Origin: Stenotrophomonas nitritireducens
Lineage (GTDB): Bacteria; Pseudomonadota; Gammaproteobacteria; Xanthomonadales; Xanthomonadaceae
Assembly: GCF_001700965.1 (NCBI RefSeq)
Contig: NZ_CP016756.1
Location: 930,001-994,000 of the forward strand
Direction: 5' to 3'
Length of the DNA: 64,000 nt
Numbering within the stretch: the first letter of the stretch is position 1; each line of letters begins with the position of its first letter. The notes beneath the pieces are model-generated. The model had not been told where the DNA came from. It searched no databases and saw only the letters and a program-made list of their open reading frames with translations. Of this stretch, positions 56,620 through 64,000 are shown one piece after another. A program made the translations under genes and the position numbers.

Positions 56620-58531
56620 GACCCAGCACGCCCGGGAATTGCACGCCAGCGGCCAACTGGATGCGGCAAAGAGGGCATACCAGGATGCCCTACGAAGCTC
56701 ACCGGATGATATTGGGCTCCGGCGCGATTTTGCCGTGCTGCTGATGCGATCGGGCAGCGAAGCCGAGGCGGCATCGCTGCTGGATCAGAGCGAAGTATTG
56801 GCTGTAGCCGATGCTGATATTCTCAGCATCCTGGCACTTTGCCTGCGAGCGACAGGCCAGTACCAGCGCGCATTGGACGTCTCGCGCGAAACCACCACCC
56901 GCGACCCACGCAACGCGCTCGGGTGGATGTTGCTTGGCAGCCTGATGGTCAGCACTGGATCGGCTGCGTCGGCGCAAGAGCCATTGCAGCGAGCACTCGC
57001 GCTGGAACCGCACTTCGGTGAGGCTTGGCACTACCTCGGTGAATCACTGCAGGCGCTGCGGCAATGGGATCGTGCCATCTACGCCTACCATCGGGCCTCG
57101 ACACAGCATCCGACCGAAATCATCAATATCGCCCTATGCCAGTACCTGTCTGGTCGCATGGACATGGCACTTCGCGATTTCGGGGCAGCGCACAGGATGC
57201 TGCCAGAACGCACTGACATACTGGCGCAGCTCGCACACTGCCAAGCGATGCTCTGCCAATATGACAGCGAGGAGAAGAGTGTTGCCGCGCTGACCACGCT
57301 GCTGGAAGCCAGCACCGGCCATTCCCCTGAGCCGGAGCCATTCCTGCTTTCCACATTGGCAGTGCCCGAAACACTGAAAGCAGAGTCAATCAGGCGTTAC
57401 AGCCAGGCAATATTGAATGAAGCGCAGTTTGTACAGCCCATCGCCAAAGCACCAAAACAGCCAACCGGGCAGCGCATCAGGATCGGTTATCTTTCTGCCG
57501 ACCTCGGTGAGCATGCCATTGGCACCTTGGTGCGGGAACATTTCGCTGCACATGACCGTAATCGCTTCGAGGTATTCGGTTATTCATTGACCGGTACCCG
57601 CACGCTTCATGCCGCCATCATCAGCGGATTCGACACGCTGGTGGATGTATCCGCATTGGACGACGATGGCCTGGCCAAGCTTATTGCACATGACTGCATC
57701 GATGCCCTGATCGACATGAGCGGCTTCACACTTGGAGCACGGCCTGCCGTATTGGCGGGCAGACCAGCGCGAGTGCAATTGGGATGGCTTGGCTTCATCC
57801 ATGGCCAGCAAGCGCCTTGGCTGGATGGACTGCTGCTGGACGCGCATGTCCAGCCTGCCGGCAAGCACTGGAACTACTCCGACAAGCCGATCCTCTTGGA
57901 GGGCACGCTGTTTCCTGCTTCAACAGCACACCCGGGCGTTCGCAACCGGGCCCGGTTTGGACTACCCGAAGATGCGCCCGTGCTCGCCAGTTTCAACAAC
58001 ACCTACAAACTCTGCAGCAGACTGATCGGCAGCTGGAGCAAGATCCTCACCCAGGCCGACACCGCACATCTGATGGTATTTGCCCCCCCCGTGGCGTGCG
58101 ATGGCTTTCTGCAGCAATGGAAGGCCAGCGGTGGCCCTGTTGAACGTCTGCATCTGGTCGACAAGGTCGAGCTTGATGAACAGGCGGATCGCGCCGCCAG
58201 CTGTGACTTGTTCCTCGACGCGTTCCGCTATCAGGCGGGTGCAACCGCGATCCATGCAATAAGCAATGGACTGCCGCTGCTCTGTGTTGAAGGGCCAACG
58301 CCGTTGGCGCGCTTGGGCTCAGGCATCAATCGTTTCCTCGGCATGGACCAACTTGTCTGCAGGGATGTGGATGAATATGTCGAACGCGCTGTACGCCTGG
58401 CCAAGTCGCCGACACTGTTATCAGAGCAGCGGCAGCGACTGCGCCGGCAAGCCGCCGTTCACCATCTTTTCGACCCCCGTCGCGCCGCCGCTTCCATCGA
58501 AGCCGTCGTGCTCCAATACTTAAATCAATAA
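56612..58531 (+). CDS. TPR protein with OGT/SPINDLY-like glycosyltransferase domain
   Basis: 639 residues from the ATG at 56612. Residues 1-about 240 are TPR repeats (ALALEPHFGEAWHYLGESLQALRQWDRAIYAYHRAS), and about 275-639 are a GT41 domain: IRIGYLSADLGEHAIGTLVREHF, ALIDMSGFTLGARPAVLAGRPARVQLGWLGF, FNNTYKLCSRLI, LFLDAFRYQAGATAIHAISNGLPLLC. The family transfers GlcNAc or fucose-like sugars to Ser/Thr of proteins; bacterial members may do this to unknown proteins. An eight-C tract (58083-58090) lies in codons for Ala-Pro-Pro. It follows the methyltransferase by overlap and precedes the oxygenase by 28 bases. Confidence 0.88.
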   Translation: MNKTQHARELHASGQLDAAKRAYQDALRSSPDDIGLRRDFAVLLMRSGSEAEAASLLDQSEVLAVADADILSILALCLRATGQYQRALDVSRETTTRDPRNALGWMLLGSLMVSTGSAASAQEPLQRALALEPHFGEAWHYLGESLQALRQWDRAIYAYHRASTQHPTEIINIALCQYLSGRMDMALRDFGAAHRMLPERTDILAQLAHCQAMLCQYDSEEKSVAALTTLLEASTGHSPEPEPFLLSTLAVPETLKAESIRRYSQAILNEAQFVQPIAKAPKQPTGQRIRIGYLSADLGEHAIGTLVREHFAAHDRNRFEVFGYSLTGTRTLHAAIISGFDTLVDVSALDDDGLAKLIAHDCIDALIDMSGFTLGARPAVLAGRPARVQLGWLGFIHGQQAPWLDGLLLDAHVQPAGKHWNYSDKPILLEGTLFPASTAHPGVRNRARFGLPEDAPVLASFNNTYKLCSRLIGSWSKILTQADTAHLMVFAPPVACDGFLQQWKASGGPVERLHLVDKVELDEQADRAASCDLFLDAFRYQAGATAIHAISNGLPLLCVEGPTPLARLGSGINRFLGMDQLVCRDVDEYVERAVRLAKSPTLLSEQRQRLRRQAAVHHLFDPRRAAASIEAVVLQYLNQ

Positions 58532-58559
58532 GCCTGCGACCAGCGCTCGACGCGCCCCT

Positions 58560-59846
58560 ATGTCCCGACAGATTACAAGCACCGATTGCATCCGCGAACT
58601 GATCCAGCAAGGTCAGCCAGCTGCTGCAATTGAGTTGCTCGATCGCGCGCTGCTCGTCGCACCGCAAGATCCCGAGCGCCATTATCTGCGTGGCATGCTG
58701 CATGCTGCCGCAGGCCGGAATCTGCAGGCGATCCATGATTTTGACGCGGCCCTTTTGATGGCACCCGACCTGCCACCGCTGTTGTTCAATCGCGGGCTCG
58801 TGCTGTTCCGGATAGAACGAATGAACGAGGCTCTTCTGGATTTCGAGCGCCTCAGTCAGATCAACCCAGCCAACACCGACACCTGGATCAACATCGGCCT
58901 GATTCATGCACGTTGCGGGAACGCCGTGGCGGCACTGGAAAACCTTCAGAAAGCAGAGCGCCAGCGTCCCGGTGACCCGGTGATCCTGCGCGGCATCGCC
59001 AATGCACTACGGGAAACCGATCAGGCTGATGCTGCAGCCTTGGTCCATCAACGCGTGTTGTCCATCATACCTTCCGATCCGGCCGCGCTTACCGACTATG
59101 CCTTGTGCATGCTGTCGCTGGGCAGGATTCAACAAGCAGACGAGGTCTATCGGCGTGTACTGATGCTCGACCCGACGGATCAGACCGCCTTGGCGGGGTT
59201 GTACATGACCGGCAAAGAGCTCGGCAACGACAAGCTTGTTGACCAACTGATGGATTATGGTCGTCTACTGGGCAGCAATGATGTCCTGGCCAGTACCATG
59301 ATCAACCTGGACGCCCTACGTGAACTGTCACTCTCACATTCGGGCCTGATCTGGGAACCCGCCGGGCGCTCCACTACGCTCGGCCGGCAGAGCCCGATCC
59401 TGGACCTGTCACAAGATCAGGAGTTGCAACGCTTTGAGCAGTTGCTCTTGCAGGCCGTCGAATCGCGGATACGGGCACTTTCTGCCGCGGCACCGCTGTC
59501 CGATCATCCTTGGATGAAAGCCATGCCGCGGCACTGGCGACTGCAATCATGGATCACCGTGCTCGAACAGGGAGGCCACCAAGCACCGCATATCCATCCA
59601 GCGGGCTGGCTCAGCGGGGTGTTCTACGTCGATCCCGGTCAACCGGACACCCCTGCGGCGGGCAACCTGCTATTCGGACATCCCCAGGAGGGACTTCCAC
59701 TGCAGAGGCCTGACATGGAACACAAGGTGATCCCGACCTCAGGCCGCCTTGTCACGTTCCCGTCCTACTTCTTCCACAACACCACAGCCTATCAAGGACG
59801 ATCCCCACGGATCAGCATCGCATTCGATGTCATTCCGATGCGTTGA
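58560..59846 (+). CDS. TPR protein with 2OG-Fe(II) oxygenase domain
   Basis: 428 residues. The N-terminal 230 residues are TPR repeats (ALLDFERLSQINPANTDTWINIGLIHARCG). The C-terminal part is a 2-oxoglutarate/iron oxygenase of the DSBH fold: HIHPAGWLSGVFYVD with His344 and His346, LLFGHPQ, then the distal FPSYFFHNTTAYQG and RISIAFD, whose Arg would bind 2-oxoglutarate. It matches the pattern of putative 2OG oxygenases fused to TPRs. It probably hydroxylates a protein or bound small molecule. Together with the methyltransferase and OGT it makes a three-enzyme modification set. Confidence 0.85.
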   Translation: MSRQITSTDCIRELIQQGQPAAAIELLDRALLVAPQDPERHYLRGMLHAAAGRNLQAIHDFDAALLMAPDLPPLLFNRGLVLFRIERMNEALLDFERLSQINPANTDTWINIGLIHARCGNAVAALENLQKAERQRPGDPVILRGIANALRETDQADAAALVHQRVLSIIPSDPAALTDYALCMLSLGRIQQADEVYRRVLMLDPTDQTALAGLYMTGKELGNDKLVDQLMDYGRLLGSNDVLASTMINLDALRELSLSHSGLIWEPAGRSTTLGRQSPILDLSQDQELQRFEQLLLQAVESRIRALSAAAPLSDHPWMKAMPRHWRLQSWITVLEQGGHQAPHIHPAGWLSGVFYVDPGQPDTPAAGNLLFGHPQEGLPLQRPDMEHKVIPTSGRLVTFPSYFFHNTTAYQGRSPRISIAFDVIPMR

Positions 59847-59914
59847 ATCAACGGTGCAGGTCGCCTGCAAGTCCGAGGCACCGCAATCAGGTCCCTATGC
59901 AGCACCAACGAGGA

Positions 59915-60517
59915 TCAATTGGCCGGAATCAACGTCTCGATCACATGCTCGACATAGGCTTCGAAATCCTCGCGGGCCTGCTTGGGCTGCTGCAATTGCA
60001 ATGACAACTGCAGGAAGCCGACGTAGGCCGCATAGGCCAGACGCGCACGATGCCGTGCGTCGGTAGAGCTGAGCCCGGCCTGGCGGAACGAGGCGATCAG
60101 GTATTCCATGCGGCGCTGCGAGACACGGTCGATGACCGGCCGCACCATCGGGTTGTCCAGCGCCTTGAGCAGTTCGCTGTAAATGACATGCGGGGTGACT
60201 TCGTGCGCCACCAGCTGGAACAGCGCGCGCAGCCGCGTGCGTGGATCCGGCACCTCTTCCAGGCTGCCGAATACCTGCTGCTGCTCCACCACTTCCCAGC
60301 GCTCCAAGGCCGCTTGCAGCAGCGCGTCACGCGAGGGGAAATGCCAGTAAAAACTGCCCTTGGTCACGCCAAGGCGGCGCGCCAGCGGCTCCACCGCAAC
60401 CGCGCCTACGCCCTGCTCGGCGATCAGATCCAAGGCTGCCTGCGCCCAGTCATCCGCGCTCAGACGGCTGTGCCGCGTACTGCGGGCTTCGGTGCTGGAA
60501 ACTGGGGAATCGTTCAT
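59915..60517 (-). CDS. TetR-family transcriptional regulator
   Basis: 200 residues from the ATG at 60517. The N-terminal HTH reads SADDWAQAALDLIAEQGVGAVAVEPLARRLGVTKGSFYWHFPSRDALLQAALE, followed by a ligand domain. It is divergent from the alpha/beta hydrolase-fadE operon, and CCATAC half-sites lie in the spacer, so it probably represses that operon and may respond to an acyl-CoA or fatty acid. The 171-base spacer to the hydrolase start is given in the next entry. It converges with the oxygenase gene. Confidence 0.9.
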   Translation of the reverse strand: MNDSPVSSTEARSTRHSRLSADDWAQAALDLIAEQGVGAVAVEPLARRLGVTKGSFYWHFPSRDALLQAALERWEVVEQQQVFGSLEEVPDPRTRLRALFQLVAHEVTPHVIYSELLKALDNPMVRPVIDRVSQRRMEYLIASFRQAGLSSTDARHRARLAYAAYVGFLQLSLQLQQPKQAREDFEAYVEHVIETLIPAN

Positions 60518-60613
60518 GGACAGATTTAACCATACGGCGGGGACTGGTTGCAGTATGTGAGCGACAAAAACGCGGGCAATCCCACCGCCATGCGCCCAGA
60601 CAGGCGTCCCCTG

Positions 60614-60686
60614 CTGTACCTGTACAGGGTTTCCATACTGCCGGGTATTGACAGTCATTCAGGCCTTTCCATACCATCAGGTATGG
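60614..60686 (+). promoter_or_regulatory. Promoter and candidate TetR operators for the hydrolase-fadE operon
   Basis: CTGTAC-CT-GTACAG (60614-60627) is a perfect inverted repeat. TTGACA (60648-60653) and TACCAT (60672-60677, 18-base spacing) form a promoter-like pair. CCATACC-ATCA-GGTATGG (60669-60686) is a perfect 7-bp inverted repeat over the -10 and start region; CCATACT near 60632 and a CATAC/GTATG pair at 60531/60555 repeat the half-site. A repressor bound here would block transcription and overlap an in-frame ATG at 60683. Confidence 0.6.
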
Positions 60687-60688
60687 TT

Positions 60689-61588
60689 ATGCCAATTCCC
60701 TCTGCAGTTTCTGCTGAAGACATCCGCCTTGAAGGCGCGCATGGCGCGGCACTTGGCGCGTCCCGCCACCCCGGAAAACAGCCGGGCATCCTGTTCGCGC
60801 ACGGCTTCGGCCAGACCCGCGGCGCCTGGACCACTACCGCCGAAGCGCTCAATGCGGCCGGCCATGCCACGCTCAGCTACGACGCGCGAGGCCATGGCGA
60901 CTCGGATTGGAACGCCGCTGATCTGCCCTACCACGGTGACCAGTTCACCGATGACCTGATCGTGGTGGCCGGTGAGCTGCCGCGCCCGCCAGTGTTGGTG
61001 GCCGCCTCGATGGGCGGCCTGTTCGGCCTGATGGCCGAAGCGCGCTGGCCGGGCCTGTTCTCGGCGATGGTGCTGGTCGACATCACTCCGCGCTGGGAAA
61101 CCCGGGGTGTCGAGCGCATCCTTGCCTTCATGAGCGCGCATCCCGAGGGCTTTGCGTCGCTGGAAGCCGCGGCCGACAGCATTGCCAGCTATATGCCGCA
61201 CCGTCCGCGCAAGAGCGAGGAGTCGCTGCGCGCGCTGCTGCGCCCGGGCAAGGACGGCCGCTGGAGCTGGCATTGGGATCCGCGCCTGGTCGACGAACTG
61301 GCGCGCGACAGCGAACAGCACCAGGATGTGATCGCCGAAGCGGCGCGCAAGGTGCAATGCCCGCTGCTGCTGGTCAGTGGTGGCCGCAGTGACCTGGTCT
61401 CGCCGCAGACCGTTGAAGAATTCATGGCGCTGGTGCCGCACGCACAGCATGTCCATCTGCCCGACGCCACCCACATGGTGGCCGGCGATGACAACAATGC
61501 GTTTACCGCCGCCGTGTTGAACTATCTGGACGCCCTGCCTTCCGCAGCGTCCGCCCGAACCGAGCACGTTACCGGAGCACGTCCATGA
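60689..61588 (+). CDS. Alpha/beta hydrolase
   Basis: 299 residues from the ATG at 60689; an ATG at 60683 lies within the operator, so the shorter form is preferred, though neither has a ribosome site and the mRNA may be nearly leaderless. Fold hallmarks: LFAHGFGQTRGAW oxyanion region, nucleophile Ser in VAASMGGLFGLM, the Asp of LVSGGRSDLV and the final His of DATHMVAG. Substrate unknown; the ATGA overlap with fadE suggests an ester or thioester of fatty acid catabolism. Confidence 0.85.
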   Translation: MPIPSAVSAEDIRLEGAHGAALGASRHPGKQPGILFAHGFGQTRGAWTTTAEALNAAGHATLSYDARGHGDSDWNAADLPYHGDQFTDDLIVVAGELPRPPVLVAASMGGLFGLMAEARWPGLFSAMVLVDITPRWETRGVERILAFMSAHPEGFASLEAAADSIASYMPHRPRKSEESLRALLRPGKDGRWSWHWDPRLVDELARDSEQHQDVIAEAARKVQCPLLLVSGGRSDLVSPQTVEEFMALVPHAQHVHLPDATHMVAGDDNNAFTAAVLNYLDALPSAASARTEHVTGARP

Positions 61589-64000
61589 GCATCGTCGTAC
61601 CCTTCCTGGCCCTGCTGCTTGCAGGTGCCTTTGTTGCCTACCACCGCATGCGTCTGGTGGTGTGGACGCTGATCAGCGTGGTGGCCCTGGCTATCTGCTG
61701 GTTCACCAGCGTCAACCAGACCGCGATCATCGTCGCTGCGGCCATCGTTGCGCTGATCAGCGTGCCGGTGCTGCTGCCGTTCCTGCGCAAGCCGCTGATC
61801 ACCGCGCCGTTCATGGGCGTGTTCCGCAAGGTGCTGCCGCCGCTGTCCAAGACCGAGCGCATCGCCCTGGAAACCGGCTCGGTCGGCTTTGAAGGCGAAC
61901 TGTTCACCGGCGACCCGGACTGGAACATCCTGCTCAACTATCCCAAGCCGCAGCTCACCGCCGAGGAACAGGCCTTCATGGACGGCCCGGTGGAAGAACT
62001 GTGCAAGATGGTCAACGACTTCGAGATCACCCATGTGTACGCGGACCTGCCGCCGGACATGTGGGAGTTCATCAAGAAGAACAAGTTCTTCGGCATGATC
62101 ATCCCGAAGGAATACGGCGGCCTGGGTTTCAGCGCGCTGGCTCACCACAAGGTGATCCAGAAGCTGGCCTCGGTTTCCAGCGTGGTCAGCTCCACCGTCG
62201 GCGTGCCCAACTCGCTGGGCCCGGGTGAGCTGCTCAACCATTACGGCACGCAGGAGCAGAAGGACTACTACCTGCCGCGTCTGGCCATCGGCCAGGAAGT
62301 GCCCTGCTTCGGTTTGACCGGCCCGTTCGCCGGCTCCGATGCCACCTCCATCCCCGACTTCGGCATCGTCTGCAAGGGCATGTGGAAGGGCGAGGAAGTG
62401 CTGGGCCTGAAGCTGACCTTCGACAAGCGCTACATCACCCTGGCCCCGGTCGCGACCCTGATCGGCATGGCCTTCCGCATGTACGACCCGGACGGCCTGC
62501 TCGGCGACACCAAGGACATCGGCATCACCCTGGCGCTGCTGCCGCGTGACACCGATGGCGTGGAAATCGGCCGTCGCCATTTCCCGCTGAACTCCACCTT
62601 CCAGAATGGCCCGATCCGCGGCAAGGACGTTTTCATCCCGCTGAGCCAGCTGATCGGCGGCGCCGAGAAGCGTGGCCTGGGCTGGAACATGCTCAATGAG
62701 TGTCTGGCCGTTGGCCGCTCCATCACCCTGCCCTCCACCGCTTCGGGCGGTGCCAAGGCTGGCGCGGTGGTGACCGGTGCCTATGCACGCATCCGCAAGC
62801 AGTTCGGCCTGTCGGTCGGCCGCTTCGAAGGTGTGGAAGAAGCGCTGGCCCGCATCGGCGGCAAGGCCTACAAGATCAGCGCGCTGTCGCAGGCCACCGC
62901 GGCCGCGGTTGACCGTGGTGACGTGCCGTCGGTGCCATCGGCGATTGCCAAATACCATTGCACCAACATGAGCCGCGAAGTCATTTCCGATGTGATGGAC
63001 GTGATCGGCGGCAAGGGCATCATCTTGGGGCCGCGCAACTTCGCCGGCCGCAGCTGGCAGGCCGCGCCGATCGCCATCACGGTGGAAGGCGCCAACATCA
63101 TGACCCGCTCGCTGCTGATCTTCGGCCAGGGCGCCATCCTCTGCCACCCGTGGGTGCTGAGGGAAATGAAGGCCGCGCAGGATGAAGACCGCAAGGCAGG
63201 CCTGCGCGAGTTCGACCAGGCACTGTTCGGCCATGTGCGCTTCGGCATTTCCAACGCCGTGCGTTCGCTGTGGTTCGGCCTGACCGGCGCGCGCTTCGGC
63301 GCTGCACCGGGTGACGCTTACACCCGCCGTTACTTCCGCAAGCTGGACCGTTACTCGGCCAACCTGGCCCTGATGGCCGACATCTCGATGATGACGCTCG
63401 GCGGCAAGCTCAAGTTCAAGGAGTCGCTGTCCGGCCGTCTCGGTGATGTGCTCAGCCACATCTACATGACCAGCGCCATGCTCAAGCGCTACCACGACGA
63501 AGGCGCACCGCAGGCCGACCAGCCGCTGCTGGCCTGGGCCTTCCACGACAGCGTGCACAAGATCGAAGAGTCGCTGTCGGCAGCGCTGCGCAACTTCCCG
63601 ATCCGTCCGATCGGCTGGCTGATGTGGGCTTTGATCTTCCCGTTCGGCCGTCGTGCCGAAGCACCGGGTGACCGCTTGAGTCGCCGTGTAGCCGCCACAT
63701 TGATGGCCCCGGGCGAAGCCCGTGACCGCCTGGCCCAAGGCGTGTTCCTGACCCCGTGCGAAAACAACCCGGGCGGCCGCATCAACAGCTACCTGTCCAA
63801 GGCGATCATGGCCGAGCCGGTGGAGCGCAAGTTCATCAAGGCGCTGAAGACCAAGGGCATCGAAGCCCTGACCTTCGCCAGCCAGCTGGACGAGGCCGTG
63901 GCCGAGGGCGTGATCACTCTGGACGAGCGCAAGCTGCTGGAAGAACTGCGCGAGCTGACCATGGACACCATCACCGTGGACGACTTCGAACCGCACGAAC
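61585..64000 (+). CDS. fadE: Acyl-CoA dehydrogenase FadE (3' truncated)
   Basis: 805 complete codons before the window ends; FadE proteins are usually about 815-825 residues, so only the last few are missing. Two N-terminal membrane segments (IVVPFLALLLAGAFVAYHRM and IIVAAAIVALISVPVLLPFL) precede the dehydrogenase domains: CFGLTGPFAGSDATS, the FAD- and acyl-binding ITLPSTASGGAKAG and GRFEGVEEALARIGG, and GGKGIILGPRNFAGRSWQ. It carries out the first beta-oxidation step and passes electrons to ETF. The start is in an ATGA overlap with the hydrolase gene. Confidence 0.94.
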   Translation, partial: MSIVVPFLALLLAGAFVAYHRMRLVVWTLISVVALAICWFTSVNQTAIIVAAAIVALISVPVLLPFLRKPLITAPFMGVFRKVLPPLSKTERIALETGSVGFEGELFTGDPDWNILLNYPKPQLTAEEQAFMDGPVEELCKMVNDFEITHVYADLPPDMWEFIKKNKFFGMIIPKEYGGLGFSALAHHKVIQKLASVSSVVSSTVGVPNSLGPGELLNHYGTQEQKDYYLPRLAIGQEVPCFGLTGPFAGSDATSIPDFGIVCKGMWKGEEVLGLKLTFDKRYITLAPVATLIGMAFRMYDPDGLLGDTKDIGITLALLPRDTDGVEIGRRHFPLNSTFQNGPIRGKDVFIPLSQLIGGAEKRGLGWNMLNECLAVGRSITLPSTASGGAKAGAVVTGAYARIRKQFGLSVGRFEGVEEALARIGGKAYKISALSQATAAAVDRGDVPSVPSAIAKYHCTNMSREVISDVMDVIGGKGIILGPRNFAGRSWQAAPIAITVEGANIMTRSLLIFGQGAILCHPWVLREMKAAQDEDRKAGLREFDQALFGHVRFGISNAVRSLWFGLTGARFGAAPGDAYTRRYFRKLDRYSANLALMADISMMTLGGKLKFKESLSGRLGDVLSHIYMTSAMLKRYHDEGAPQADQPLLAWAFHDSVHKIEESLSAALRNFPIRPIGWLMWALIFPFGRRAEAPGDRLSRRVAATLMAPGEARDRLAQGVFLTPCENNPGGRINSYLSKAIMAEPVERKFIKALKTKGIEALTFASQLDEAVAEGVITLDERKLLEELRELTMDTITVDDFEPHE

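Overview
The window is a 64 kb piece of a GC-rich gammaproteobacterial chromosome, most likely Stenotrophomonas or a close relative in the Xanthomonadaceae. Support comes from GTAG-headed palindromes of the SMAG type known from Stenotrophomonas maltophilia, an aminoglycoside acetyltransferase very like the chromosomal AAC(6')-Iz of that species, a MetX-MetB-homoserine dehydrogenase operon behind an S-box leader, and TonB receptors and propeller-type hybrid kinases typical of the family. No phage, integrase, transposase, rRNA, tRNA or CRISPR was found. The contig enters inside a bacterioferritin-like gene and leaves about 10-20 codons before the end of fadE.

Layout: 1-8.1 kb holds SMAG repeats, then PBP1C and its partner, a thioester alpha-2-macroglobulin lipoprotein (minus strand). 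8.3-17.1 kb is the 2-methylcitrate (propionate) operon prpB-DUF1003-prpC-acnD-DUF559-prpF on the minus strand, with a divergent HTH-citrate synthase fusion. The DUF559 nuclease gene is bracketed by two inverted pairs of palindromic repeats. 17.4-19.6 kb is a four-gene overlapping operon, pdxH-aac(6')-YqfO-like-BtuF-like. 19.7-26.4 kb carries a glycerate kinase-like gene, dodecin, a fused aroK-aroB gene, a WGR protein, hemE, a secreted protein and a DHA2 efflux pump. 26.4-33.6 kb holds two tandem hybrid histidine kinases of nearly 1200 residues each.

33.7-39.0 kb: yceI-cytochrome b561-yceI (overlapping), a DUF922 protein, a glutaredoxin-like protein, sdaA with a small overlapping membrane ORF, and a ClpP-fold membrane protein. 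39.1-42.7 kb: metX-metB-hom with SAM-I riboswitch and promoter. 42.8-51.6 kb: M23 peptidase, a nested repeat island, prfC, hemolysin III-like protein, AsmA-like protein, CBS protein, GT2 glycosyltransferase, mtgA and hslO. 51.7-59.8 kb: an outer-membrane-like protein, a TonB-dependent receptor, and a compact less GC-rich set of methyltransferase, TPR-OGT-type glycosyltransferase (with a C8 tract) and TPR-2OG oxygenase. 59.9-64 kb: a TetR regulator divergent from an alpha/beta hydrolase-fadE operon, with inverted repeats in the promoter.

The best candidates for under-described biology are the TonB receptor/methyltransferase/OGT/oxygenase set, the DUF559 gene wrapped in palindromic repeats, the HTH-citrate synthase as a possible prp regulator, and an A7 tract that could fuse MetB to homoserine dehydrogenase by -1 frameshifting. 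All functional statements are read from sequence by eye; no search was run.
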